A stretch of DNA of 64,000 nt, from assembly GCF_003002875.1 (NCBI RefSeq), contig NZ_PVTH01000003.1, positions 124,001-188,000 on the forward strand. Reading direction: 5' to 3'. Positions 9,538-18,017 of the stretch are shown piece by piece (position 1 is the first letter of the stretch; each line of letters starts with the position of its first letter). The stretch is from Arcticibacter pallidicorallinus. GTDB taxonomy: Bacteria > Bacteroidota > Bacteroidia > Sphingobacteriales > Sphingobacteriaceae. The notes under the pieces are model-generated. The model was not told the origin of the DNA, ran no database searches, and saw nothing but the letters and a program-made list of their open reading frames with translations. The translations under genes and the position numbers were made by a program.

Positions 9538-9963
9538 ATGCTATCAACAAAAAAAGAAAAAAGCCCTTCTGCCGGACTTATCCTTGTCGTTGACGATAAC
9601 GAGATAAACAGATACGTAACCAATAAAATATTAACACAGTGCGGATTTGAAGTCGATCTGGCTGAAGACGGACAGATTGCGGTCGACAAGGTTGCTACTA
9701 AGCAGTACGATCTGATTTTGATGGATCTCCATATGCCGATACTCGACGGCTTGAAAGCGACGGAAATAATCCGGTCATATAATCAAGGTGAATTTAGTGA
9801 ACTTCCTATTGTAGCACTTACCTGTTCCATATCAAATAGGGATCTAGACCAGATCGGAAAAGCAGGATTGACTGACTATATACGAAAACCTTTTGTACCT
9901 GATCATTTAAAAGAAAAGGTGAGAAACCTCCTCGGCTTGCATTCAACATGTCCTGAATCTTAA
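9538..9963 (+). CDS. Stand-alone CheY-like receiver protein
   Basis: A 141-aa protein made of one receiver domain with no output domain. The acidic pair is D19-D20 in LVVDDNEINR, the phosphate acceptor D63 sits in LMDLHMPILDG, and the conserved threonine and lysine are T95 and K117 (YIRKPF). The DNEINR motif is typical of receivers that accept phosphate from hybrid sensor kinases. No kinase is nearby, so the partner is unknown. It follows the glyA terminator by only 17 bases and may rely on read-through or on a promoter overlapping that hairpin. Confidence 0.88.
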   Translation: MLSTKKEKSPSAGLILVVDDNEINRYVTNKILTQCGFEVDLAEDGQIAVDKVATKQYDLILMDLHMPILDGLKATEIIRSYNQGEFSELPIVALTCSISNRDLDQIGKAGLTDYIRKPFVPDHLKEKVRNLLGLHSTCPES

Positions 9964-10096
9964 AAAATTTTTCAAGAAGACATAAAAAAGAAAAAGCCGG
10001 AAACTATGGAAGTACCCGACTCTTTCATCTAAATTAACGCTCTCAGGTATTGTTACGGAAATGCGTATAGAAGGTTACAATTAATTTTAATATTTT

Positions 10097-10798
10097 TTAT
10101 TCGGCGTAAGCAATCGCAAGAATACTGAGTTTTAAACCCGGCACCTCCAGAAGCGAAAGCGCGCAAGCTTCGAGAGTTGCTCCTGTTGTAATTACGTCAT
10201 CTACCAGCAGGACGTGCTTATCTGTCAGATCCTCGAGGTTTGCCAGACGGAATACTTCGATCATATTTTCGAAGCGCTCAAACCTGCCCTTATGAGTTTG
10301 CGTAGCTGTAGACTTGAATCGATGCAAATATTTGTTGCCTAAAGGAATCTTCAGCGTCTTTGCCAGACCTTCAGCGATACACTGGCTCTGATTGTAGCCT
10401 CGCGATTTCAGCCTTGACGAATGAAGAGGCACGGGAATAACGAAATCAATCTCTGAAGCATAGTCGACTGCTTTAAGTTCCCGGCCATACATTTCGCCAA
10501 GCAGGTTACCGAGCAGCGGCCTGTTCTTATACTTGAGATGGTGAATAATATTCTGGACCTTACCCTGCTTATGGAAATACAGGTAAGCGCAAGCTTTCTG
10601 GACGGGAATGCGACCCCAGAACTGGCGTGCTACGGGGTTGTCAGCCTGAAGATGGAAGTTGCTATAAGGCAGATCATAAAGACAAGTGGTGCAGAGTTGA
10701 TATTCCTGGGAAACGAGGTGATTACCACAAGCGCAGCAAAGATCAGGAAAGAACAACGATAAAAAATCCTCAGCGTACTTCTTAACCGTGCTCACCAT
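10097..10798 (-). CDS. comF: ComF-family phosphoribosyltransferase-like protein
   Basis: A 233-aa protein with an N-terminal zinc-ribbon-like segment of paired cysteines (CCACGNHL and CTTCL, about residues 21-40) and a C-terminal type I phosphoribosyltransferase fold with the PRPP loop VLLVDDVITTGATLEAC (about 195-211). ComF proteins act in DNA uptake during natural transformation, and in many bacteria the exact biochemical role is unsettled. It lies 13 bases downstream of rlmN on the same strand and is probably in the same operon. No other competence genes are in the window. Confidence 0.88.
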   Translation of the reverse strand: MVSTVKKYAEDFLSLFFPDLCCACGNHLVSQEYQLCTTCLYDLPYSNFHLQADNPVARQFWGRIPVQKACAYLYFHKQGKVQNIIHHLKYKNRPLLGNLLGEMYGRELKAVDYASEIDFVIPVPLHSSRLKSRGYNQSQCIAEGLAKTLKIPLGNKYLHRFKSTATQTHKGRFERFENMIEVFRLANLEDLTDKHVLLVDDVITTGATLEACALSLLEVPGLKLSILAIAYAE

Positions 10799-10811
10799 CT
10801 CATCAACGCAT

Positions 10812-11861
10812 TTACTTTTCTTTGATAGCTAGTTGACCACAAGCGGCATCTATGTCCTTTCCGCGACTTCTTCGTATATTGGTAATGACACCCTGCTTTC
10901 TAAGGTAATTGGCAAAAGCTTCTGTCTTGTCTTCTTCTGCGTTTTGGAAAGAGGCAAATGAAATCGGATTATATTCGATAATGTTAACTTTACAAGGCAG
11001 GTGTTTACAAAACTTGGCTAATTCTGCAGCATCTTCAAGGCCATCATTGAAGTTATCGAATAGGATATACTCGTAGGTAACAGGATTTTTTGTCTTTATG
11101 AAGTAGTATTTCAATGCCTCTGCAAGCGCTTTAAGCGTATTTTGCTCGTTAATCGGCATAATCTCGTTCCTCTTCACATCATTCGCAGCGTGAAGGGACA
11201 ATGCCAGATTAAACTTTACCTGATCGTCCCCCAGTTTTTTGATCATTTTTGCGATACCCGCGGTAGAAACGGTAATCCGCTTTGGAGACATGTTAAGTCC
11301 GTCAGGCGCTGTTAACCTGTCGATCGAGCGCAAAACATTTGCATAGTTTAGCAAGGGCTCTCCCATACCCATGTACACGATATTTGAAAGGGGAATGCCA
11401 TAGTTTAGCTTAGCCTGCTGATCGATTAAGACTACCTGATCATAGATTTCACCTGCATCCAGGTTTCTCTTACGTTCCATATAACCCGTTGCGCAGAATT
11501 TACACGTAAGACTGCAACCAACCTGAGAACTAACACAGGCCGTCATACGCTCAGGAGTCGGGATAAGGACACCCTCAATAATGTTATTGTCTGCTAACCT
11601 GAACGTATTTTTGATTGTTTTGTCGGAGCTATGTTGGGACTGATGAATATTAACCACATTGAGGCTAAACCTCTCGTTCAACTTTTCCCTCAAAGCTTTC
11701 GGAAGATTGGTCATTTCTTCAAAGCTTCTGGCTGACTTCATCCATAGCCATTCAGAAATCTGCTTGGCGCGGAACGCCGGCTCGCCCTCTGCAATAAGCA
11801 CTTTCTTAAGATCCTCAACGGAAAGGTTCCGTATTTCTTTTTTTTCAACAATCGCGTTCAC
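10812..11861 (-). CDS. rlmN: Dual-specificity 23S rRNA/tRNA adenine-C2 methyltransferase RlmN
   Basis: A 349-aa radical SAM enzyme that methylates C2 of A2503 in 23S rRNA and A37 in some tRNAs. The iron-sulfur cysteines are C116, C120 and C123 in CSLTCKFCATG, the SAM-binding motif is MGMGEPLLNY, and the C-terminal cysteine needed for the methylation cycle is C341 in AACGQLA. The start is GTG at 11861 because an overlapping ATG is in a different frame with an immediate stop. A -7 element lies just 4 bases upstream of it. comF follows. Confidence 0.95.
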   Translation of the reverse strand: MNAIVEKKEIRNLSVEDLKKVLIAEGEPAFRAKQISEWLWMKSARSFEEMTNLPKALREKLNERFSLNVVNIHQSQHSSDKTIKNTFRLADNNIIEGVLIPTPERMTACVSSQVGCSLTCKFCATGYMERKRNLDAGEIYDQVVLIDQQAKLNYGIPLSNIVYMGMGEPLLNYANVLRSIDRLTAPDGLNMSPKRITVSTAGIAKMIKKLGDDQVKFNLALSLHAANDVKRNEIMPINEQNTLKALAEALKYYFIKTKNPVTYEYILFDNFNDGLEDAAELAKFCKHLPCKVNIIEYNPISFASFQNAEEDKTEAFANYLRKQGVITNIRRSRGKDIDAACGQLAIKEK

Positions 11862-11865
11862 ATCA

Positions 11866-11873
11866 CAAAGTTA
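11866..11873 (-). promoter_or_regulatory. Promoter -7 element for rlmN
   Basis: On the minus strand these bases read TAACTTTG, an exact TAnnTTTG match. Only 4 bases separate it from the GTG start, so transcription should start at or inside the start codon region. No -33 element is visible at the expected distance. Confidence 0.4.
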
Positions 11874-12039
11874 CTTAATAATCTGAGGACCACTGTAATG
11901 ATATGGTAAGGATTGCACACATTTGTGATGAAATTTTCTTAAAACGAGAACGTCCCCAATAAAATGCGTATAATTGTTTTCCAAATATTGCGATAGCTAT
12001 GCCATTGATCAGCACGAAATTATACGTTTATACTGAAAT

Positions 12040-13218
12040 ATGAATACCTATTATTCCGCAGACTACATCCTACCCGCCTCCTCTTCTCCTATCAAAAATG
12101 GCTATATAGCGGTCGATGAATTTCAAGTAATTCAAGGAGTTTACACAGAATACGAGGCTGAGGTTAAGGGCATTCCGAAGGGAAAACGCCTCAAAGGCGT
12201 GATAGTACCGGGTTTTGTCAATACACATTGCCATTTGGAACTATCGTGGTTAAGAGGAAAAATTGAACGAAACAGAGGTCTGGTACCCTTTATTCAAGAC
12301 GTGATCCGACTCAAACGATGTGAGCATGGAGATACTTCTGAAAGTATGTATGAGTCCGACCGGGAAATGCTTGAGAATGGAATTGTAGCAGTCGGGGACA
12401 TATCCAATGCTATCGACTCAAAGCCAGTTAAGCTCAAGAGTGCAATAAAGTATCACACTTTTGTGGAAACTCTGGGATTTGATCCTAACCAGGCGAAAAC
12501 GATTTTCGAGTCGGCTTGCACCTTGAAAAACGATTTCGCACCTCTTAAGGCTTCCATTGCACCTCATGCGCCATACTCAATATCTAAAGAATTGCTAAGA
12601 TACATCAGTCGTGAGTGTGGTAACTCGGAGAGTCTTATGTCTATTCATAACCAGGAAAGTGAAGAGGAAAACACTCTCTTCAGATATAAGACAGGTCTTT
12701 TCCTGGACTTTTACCAAGGAATGAATATGGATACTGATTTTTTTAAGGCCCAGGCCAGAAGCTCAGTTCAGTCTATTTTTTCTCATCTCGGAAAAAAGCA
12801 AAAGATCCTGCTGGTGCATAATACTTATACGAGTTTGAAAGACATCTATTTCACGAAACGATCCGGCAGGGATATCTTTTGGTGTTTTTGTCCAAATGCA
12901 AACCTCTATATTGAAAACAGACTACCGAAAGTAGAGCTATTCCGGCAAAACGACCTGGTCATCACCCTCGGAACTGATAGCCTTGCCTCGAATGACGGGC
13001 TATGCATCTTATCCGAGCTAAAAACGCTCCACAAACATTTCCCCACTCTTCGACTGGATGAAACTATAAAATGGGCGACGCTAAACGGCGCGAAATTTTT
13101 GGACATGGACGAAGATTTTGGAAGTATCGAGGTTGGCAAAAAACCCGGCCTGAATCTAATCAGCAATGTCGAAGGATTGATGCTCACACCAGAGTCGACG
13201 GTAGAAAAACTGGTTTAG
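12040..13218 (+). CDS. Amidohydrolase, cytosine/S-adenosylhomocysteine deaminase-like (TRZ/ATZ type)
   Basis: A 392-aa metal-dependent hydrolase. The metal-binding motifs can be followed in order: NTHCHLELSWLRG (about residues 62-74), a central IAPHAPYS (about 184), MSIHNQESEEE (about 206) and LGTDSLASND (about 311). A short N-terminal strand region and a C-terminal EVGKKPGLNLI complete the composite domain of this family. Members deaminate or dechlorinate nitrogen heterocycles, nucleosides or aminofutalosine. The substrate cannot be set from sequence, and no menaquinone genes are near to support aminofutalosine. The ATG at 12040 is used. The acylphosphatase gene follows after 49 bases. Confidence 0.8.
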   Translation: MNTYYSADYILPASSSPIKNGYIAVDEFQVIQGVYTEYEAEVKGIPKGKRLKGVIVPGFVNTHCHLELSWLRGKIERNRGLVPFIQDVIRLKRCEHGDTSESMYESDREMLENGIVAVGDISNAIDSKPVKLKSAIKYHTFVETLGFDPNQAKTIFESACTLKNDFAPLKASIAPHAPYSISKELLRYISRECGNSESLMSIHNQESEEENTLFRYKTGLFLDFYQGMNMDTDFFKAQARSSVQSIFSHLGKKQKILLVHNTYTSLKDIYFTKRSGRDIFWCFCPNANLYIENRLPKVELFRQNDLVITLGTDSLASNDGLCILSELKTLHKHFPTLRLDETIKWATLNGAKFLDMDEDFGSIEVGKKPGLNLISNVEGLMLTPESTVEKLV

Positions 13219-13256
13219 TTATTACTTTTCAATATATAAATCTTCTTTCATTTGCC

Positions 13257-13264
13257 TAAGTTTG
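13257..13264 (+). promoter_or_regulatory. Possible promoter -7 element before acylphosphatase
   Basis: TAAGTTTG is an exact TAnnTTTG match ending 3 bases before the ATG at 13268. A start site 5-7 bases downstream would fall inside the start codon region, so either the transcript is leaderless or the match is chance and the gene is read from the amidohydrolase promoter. Confidence 0.35.
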
Positions 13265-13267
13265 CAA

Positions 13268-13549
13268 ATGAAACATTTTACAATCACCGTATACGGTAAG
13301 GTTCAAGGTGTATCTTTCAGAGCGGCAACAAAGGCGATTGCAGATCAACTGTCCATTAAAGGGATAGTCAAAAATCAGCCAGATGGATCTGTTTATATAG
13401 AAGCAGAGGGCGATCAGTTCTCTGTCAATTACCTGCTTGACTGGTGTAAAGAGGGTCCCGATAATGCGGTCGTCGAGAAGGTGGACGTCTCTGAAGGAGA
13501 AATAAAGAACTATCTTAACTTTGAGATAGTTAAAAAACGTCGTATCTAA
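13268..13549 (+). CDS. acyP: Acylphosphatase
   Basis: A 93-aa protein matching the acylphosphatase family over its full length. The phosphate cradle is YGKVQGVSFR with catalytic R18, and the catalytic asparagine is N36 in GIVKNQPDGSV. The enzyme hydrolyses carboxyl-phosphate bonds of small acyl phosphates in the cytoplasm. The ATG at 13268 is chosen over a TTG two codons upstream because it gives the normal N-terminus. It sits 13 bases before the flippase gene and is probably co-transcribed with it. Confidence 0.93.
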   Translation: MKHFTITVYGKVQGVSFRAATKAIADQLSIKGIVKNQPDGSVYIEAEGDQFSVNYLLDWCKEGPDNAVVEKVDVSEGEIKNYLNFEIVKKRRI

Positions 13550-13562
13550 ACCACAGGCAAGC

Positions 13563-15071
13563 TTGTCAAACATTAAAAAATTCGCAGGACAGACTGCTAT
13601 CTATGGATTGAGTACCGTCATATCGCGGGTACTTGGTTTTCTTCTGACGCCCCTGTATGTAAAACTCTATCCGACCAAGTTATACGGTGTCTTCACCGTT
13701 ATGTATGGTTGGGCCTCTATACTAAACGCCATGCTGGCCTTCGGTATGGAGACTACCTTCTTCCGGTATTTAAACAAATCAGGAAGCGACAAAGAGAAGG
13801 TTTACAGTAATACCTTTATAGTAATTTTATTTCTCGCATCAATCTTCGTGGGAATGGCGTTCCTGTTTTCAGGAAGCATCGCTCAATGGATGGTTACTGA
13901 CTATACGACAAGCCTTACGGATTATGCTCAGTATATCAGGCTTTTTATTCTCATTCTCGCGGTTGATGCGCTAGCCGTCATTCCCTTTGCAAAATTGCGG
14001 GCTGAAGGAAGGCCTCTTAAATTTGGAATAATTAAAATAGCAAATATTCTCAGTTTCGTAGGACTTAACCTATTCCTTCTTTTGGCAGTACCTGCTATCA
14101 TTAAGAACGACCTGATATTCGCAGACTTTTTTCAGGAGTGGTACAGACCTGGCTGGCTCGGCTATGTTTTCATTTCCAATCTCGTTGCCAGTGCTGTGAC
14201 CCTGGTGCTCTTACTGCCCCAGATAATGGAGCTGAAGCTGAAAATTGACGGCCCTTTAATTTCGGATATGCTGAATTATAGCTTTCCGGTTCTGGTAGCA
14301 AATCTCTCGTTCATCATAAATGAGAACTCCGATAAGATTTTTTTAAAAGAACTGCTCCCCGAAAGCATAGCCGACCAGGAAGTGGGTATTTATGGTGCCT
14401 GTGCGAAGCTGGCAATTTTCCTCAGCATCTTTGTCCAAGCCTTCAGATTGGGAGCTGAGCCGTTCTTCTTTAGTCATGCAAAAAACAAAAATTCGGGAGA
14501 TACCTATGCTACTATAATGAACTACTTCATTATAGCCATTTCGCTTATTTTTGTCGGCATAGCAGCGAATATCGAAATTCTGAAGCATTTCATCAGTGCG
14601 AAAGACCCCATTCAACGAGAACTCTACTGGTCAGGCCTCAAGATTATCCCTGTACTATTACTTGGCTATGTGAGCCTGGGCATATACATGAACCTATCCA
14701 TCTGGTATAAGTTATCGGACCAGACAAGATACGGACTGTATATCTCGGGGATAGGGGCTTTAATGACCATTATTCTAAATATCATTTTCATTCCAAAGTA
14801 CAGTTATGTAGCTTCTGCATGGATATCGTTTGCTGCGTATTCGACGATGATGGTTCTTTCTTATTTGCTTGGACAAAAACACTACCCAATTCCCTATAAT
14901 GTAAAGAAAGCGACAGGTTACCTTCTGGCTTCCATTATCCTGGTGATCATATCCTACCATCTTTTTGACAGAAATCTCATTGCAGGTAATATCTTATTCA
15001 CTTTATTTGCCCTTTCAATTCTTTATATAGAAAAAACGAACCTACGGAAGATATTATCCGGAAAATTTTAA
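13563..15071 (+). CDS. Polysaccharide flippase-type membrane protein (MOP/Wzx superfamily)
   Basis: A 502-aa protein with about 12-14 hydrophobic helices, starting with KKFAGQTAIYGLSTVISRVL, the N-terminus seen in Bacteroidota oligosaccharide flippases. The MOP superfamily moves lipid-linked sugars across the inner membrane. The start is TTG at 13563, supported by the family N-terminus and the absence of any earlier ATG. It sits outside the glycan locus at 49-64 kb, which carries its own Wzx, so it probably serves another glycolipid. The neighbours dut, TPR, DUF4292 and EnvC-like genes are envelope-oriented apart from dut. Confidence 0.85.
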   Translation: MSNIKKFAGQTAIYGLSTVISRVLGFLLTPLYVKLYPTKLYGVFTVMYGWASILNAMLAFGMETTFFRYLNKSGSDKEKVYSNTFIVILFLASIFVGMAFLFSGSIAQWMVTDYTTSLTDYAQYIRLFILILAVDALAVIPFAKLRAEGRPLKFGIIKIANILSFVGLNLFLLLAVPAIIKNDLIFADFFQEWYRPGWLGYVFISNLVASAVTLVLLLPQIMELKLKIDGPLISDMLNYSFPVLVANLSFIINENSDKIFLKELLPESIADQEVGIYGACAKLAIFLSIFVQAFRLGAEPFFFSHAKNKNSGDTYATIMNYFIIAISLIFVGIAANIEILKHFISAKDPIQRELYWSGLKIIPVLLLGYVSLGIYMNLSIWYKLSDQTRYGLYISGIGALMTIILNIIFIPKYSYVASAWISFAAYSTMMVLSYLLGQKHYPIPYNVKKATGYLLASIILVIISYHLFDRNLIAGNILFTLFALSILYIEKTNLRKILSGKF

Positions 15072-15084
15072 CTGATACTACACA

Positions 15085-15522
15085 ATGAACATGAACGTTA
15101 AAGTAATAAATAAATCAAATAATGCACTTCCTGCATATGAAACGGCTCTTTCCGCAGGAATGGATATTCGGGCTTTCATTACAGAAGACATTATCCTGAA
15201 GCCTTTTCAGCGATTGCTTATTCCCAGCGGACTATTTATTGAACTTCCGAAGGGGTGCGAGGCTCAGATCCGCCCAAGAAGCGGGCTTGCACTCAAGCAT
15301 GGCATTACTGTACTGAACTCTCCGGGAACTATCGATGCCGATTATCGAGGAGAGATTAAGATTCTATTGATCAATTTGTCCGACACGGATTTCCGTATTC
15401 AAAGCGGTGACCGTATAGCACAGATGATTATTGCTAAACATGAGCAGATATCATGGGAAGCTGCAGAAAGTTTAAACGAAACAAGCCGTGGCACAGGGGG
15501 CTACGGACATACAGGAATATAG
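15085..15522 (+). CDS. dut: Deoxyuridine 5'-triphosphate nucleotidohydrolase
   Basis: A 145-aa trimeric dUTPase that removes dUTP and supplies dUMP for thymidylate synthesis. All five family motifs are visible: AGMDIRA (about 25-31), [11 protein letters not shown] (about 68-78), [12 protein letters not shown] (about 87-98), GDRIAQMI (about 112-119) and the C-terminal P-loop-like [10 protein letters not shown]. Two ATGs (15085 and 15091) are possible and differ by two residues. It starts 13 bases after the flippase and is followed 4 bases later by the TPR gene, so it lies in the middle of an operon. Confidence 0.96.
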   Translation: MNMNVKVINKSNNALPAYETALSAGMDIRAFITEDIILKPFQRLLIPSGLFIELPKGCEAQIRPRSGLALKHGITVLNSPGTIDADYRGEIKILLINLSDTDFRIQSGDRIAQMIIAKHEQISWEAAESLNETSRGTGGYGHTGI

Positions 15523-15526
15523 TTAC

Positions 15527-17242
15527 ATGTTACGAAAAAGATTTCTTATTTCTCTCACACTTAGTTGCCTCGCCAATTCTGTCTTTGCCCAGAAGGAGAA
15601 CATCAAAGACCGTAGTTTGTCAGGGGTTGACAGCATTGAAATAAGGAACACCTTTTTTTCTGGTCTTAGGGAAAAAACCTCAGGGAGAATTGACGAGGCG
15701 GAGCGTTCTTTTAAACGAACCGTAGAGCTTGACTCGCTAAACGGCGCTGCCCTTTATGAACTGAGCAATATATATAGGATCAAGCAGCAGATTGGACTGG
15801 CTGAGCAGTATGCAGTTAAAGCTGTTGCGGCAAATCCAGACAATAAGTGGTTCCTTTTACTCCTGACAGATATCTACAAGCAAACGCAAAAGCTGGACCA
15901 GCTTCCCGAAGTTTACGACCGACTTACCAAACTTGAGCCGGGTGCCGATGAGTATCTTCACGATAAGGCGAACGCATTAATACTTCTGGGTCGAACAAAA
16001 GAAGCAGAGCCGATTTATACTGAAATTGAATCAACTTTTGGACCTTCACCAAGACTGGAGACACTCAAGCAACGTCTGTTGATTAACGATCCCGATCCGG
16101 ATAGAGGGATCTCAGTTCTTGAAGAGCTGATCAAGAAGAATCCGGCTGATATAAGAAACTATCTTGCGCTGACAGAATTATATCTTAAAACAGGTTTAAA
16201 GGAAAAAGCACTCAACAGACTGAAGGAAGCGAATAAGATAGAGCCGAAAAACCCTTATGTTATTCTCTTAATGGCCGATGTCTATCGCTCGGAGGGCAAA
16301 GATGCTGAAGCGTTCAAAGAGCTAAAGAAGGTTGTAGCAGATGATATGTTGGATTTTGACGTAAAAGCTCAGATCATCTTTTCCTACTTTCCGAAGATCA
16401 AAAATCCAGTCTCGTTATCTGAAGCTACCGAACTTGCGCTTCTTGCTACACGGAGACATCCGAAGGAGTCAAGGGCATTCGCTATTTATGGAGACCTGCT
16501 GGCTCAATCAAAAGATCTTAAAGGAGCGCGGGAAGCATATAAGCAGGCGTTATCAATTAGCGAAAAGGAGATCCGAATCTGGGAACAACTATTAGAGATC
16601 GAGATGTCAATGGGCGAATTCGAGAAGGTGCTGGAGGATGGTGAACAGGCATTAACACTATTCAAAGACCGCTCTTCGCTATATTTTTTCACCGGTATTG
16701 CCTACGCTCAGCTTGAAAACCACGAAAAGGCGATTGAGCGCTTTTCTCAGGCGACTAGCCTGGACACGGAAAATGCTGTCTATCAGTCGCAAGTTCAGGC
16801 CAGTCTGGGCAATTCATTAAATTCTTTAAAAAAGTATAAAGAGGCTGATGCTGCCTTTGATAAAGCGTTGACCCTTGACCCTGTAAATGCATACGCATTG
16901 AACAATTATGCCTATTATTTATCGTTAAGGAAAGAACACTTAGAAAAGGCAGCCAAGATGTCTTCGCAGGCTAATGAGTTGGACCCCGAAAATGCATCTT
17001 TCCAGGACACTTATGCATGGGTCTTATTTCAGCAAAAAAAATATGCGGACGCCCGGATATGGATTGAAAAAGCGATTAAAAACAATGCGGGCAGCGGAAT
17101 TCAATTTGAGCATTTCGGAGATATTTTATTTCATCTGAAGGAAACTGACCTAGCGCTGGAAAACTGGACGAAAGCCAGAACATTAGGTGTTAAATCAGAA
17201 ATATTAGATAAGAAGATAAATGAAAAAAAATACTTTGAATAA
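15527..17242 (+). CDS. Secreted tetratricopeptide-repeat protein
   Basis: A 571-aa protein with a signal peptide (residues 1-21, ending ANSVFAQ) followed by tandem TPR helices over almost the whole length, such as GRIDEAERSF, NGAALYELSNIY, NPYVILLMADVYRSEG, NAYALNNYAYYLSLR and FQDTYAWVLFQQKKYADA. TPR arrays hold protein complexes, so a periplasmic or outer-membrane-associated scaffold role is likely. The ATG at 15527 gives the signal peptide; the frame is open 13 codons further up, overlapping dut. Its end overlaps the DUF4292 lipoprotein gene by 23 bases, which suggests that the two products work together. Confidence 0.85.
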   Translation: MLRKRFLISLTLSCLANSVFAQKENIKDRSLSGVDSIEIRNTFFSGLREKTSGRIDEAERSFKRTVELDSLNGAALYELSNIYRIKQQIGLAEQYAVKAVAANPDNKWFLLLLTDIYKQTQKLDQLPEVYDRLTKLEPGADEYLHDKANALILLGRTKEAEPIYTEIESTFGPSPRLETLKQRLLINDPDPDRGISVLEELIKKNPADIRNYLALTELYLKTGLKEKALNRLKEANKIEPKNPYVILLMADVYRSEGKDAEAFKELKKVVADDMLDFDVKAQIIFSYFPKIKNPVSLSEATELALLATRRHPKESRAFAIYGDLLAQSKDLKGAREAYKQALSISEKEIRIWEQLLEIEMSMGEFEKVLEDGEQALTLFKDRSSLYFFTGIAYAQLENHEKAIERFSQATSLDTENAVYQSQVQASLGNSLNSLKKYKEADAAFDKALTLDPVNAYALNNYAYYLSLRKEHLEKAAKMSSQANELDPENASFQDTYAWVLFQQKKYADARIWIEKAIKNNAGSGIQFEHFGDILFHLKETDLALENWTKARTLGVKSEILDKKINEKKYFE

Positions 17243-17999
17243 GATAGTACTTCTATGTTTAGCAGTACTATGCTTTTCTTGCAAAGCCAAAAAGGAAGCA
17301 GCAACAGTTGTAAATACAGTACCGGCTGAAGTAAGCAGTAAAGCAGAATCTATAAAAGCAATCACTGAAAATAATTTTGCATTTAAAACTCTTTCCGCGA
17401 AGGCGAAAATTGACTTCAAGCTTAATAATTCTTCCAATGGTGCAAATCTAAGCCTGAGAATACGGAAAGATGAGGTAATATGGATGTCAATTACTGCGAT
17501 CGCAGGAATTGAGGTAGCCAGAGTTATGATTACCCCCGACAGCATTAAAATCTATAATCGTCTTCAAGGAGAATATCTGGCAAAGCCGTTTAACTTCATT
17601 TCTCAATATTCCAATCCAAAGATTGATTTTCAGACCCTACAAAATCTGATAATTGGTAATACTATAAAAGGTTCTGTATCGCCCGCGTCTGAAATCACCA
17701 TAGGCAGCAACCAAACAGTTGTCAAGTCTTCTGAAGATGACATTGCTTACGAACTGCTTTTTAATGAATATTTTAAGCTGATTGAAAATCGCATGCAGGA
17801 TATAAAAGGACAACAGCTCGTTGCAAACTATAGTGAATTTCAGGCCCTAAACGGCCGAAATCTCCCCTATTCTGTGAATCTGTTTTCGAAAGCAGGCAAT
17901 AAAAACGTACGAATTAATATCAAGTACTCGAGCGTTTCTGCAAATGAACCGGTTGATTTTCCATTCAGTGTTCCCAAAAGGTTTACAGTAAAGGATTAA
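17220..17999 (+). CDS. DUF4292 lipoprotein, LolB-like
   Basis: A 259-aa lipoprotein: the signal peptide ends at the lipobox LCFSC with C21 as the lipidated cysteine. The body matches the DUF4292 pattern (FKTLSAKAKIDFKLN near residue 57, then LSLRIRKDEVIWMSITAIAG near 80). An opening on reducing the sugar-free 'core' strand pattern followed by a glycine-rich acidic segment recalls LolB and LppX-type lipid carriers, which bind acyl chains in a half-barrel. A role in lipoprotein or lipid delivery to the outer membrane is inference. It is coupled to the TPR gene by a 23-base overlap and followed 18 bases later by the EnvC-like gene. Confidence 0.75.
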   Translation: MKKNTLNKIVLLCLAVLCFSCKAKKEAATVVNTVPAEVSSKAESIKAITENNFAFKTLSAKAKIDFKLNNSSNGANLSLRIRKDEVIWMSITAIAGIEVARVMITPDSIKIYNRLQGEYLAKPFNFISQYSNPKIDFQTLQNLIIGNTIKGSVSPASEITIGSNQTVVKSSEDDIAYELLFNEYFKLIENRMQDIKGQQLVANYSEFQALNGRNLPYSVNLFSKAGNKNVRINIKYSSVSANEPVDFPFSVPKRFTVKD

Positions 18000-18017
18000 T
18001 TAAATAGATTTGTGCAC

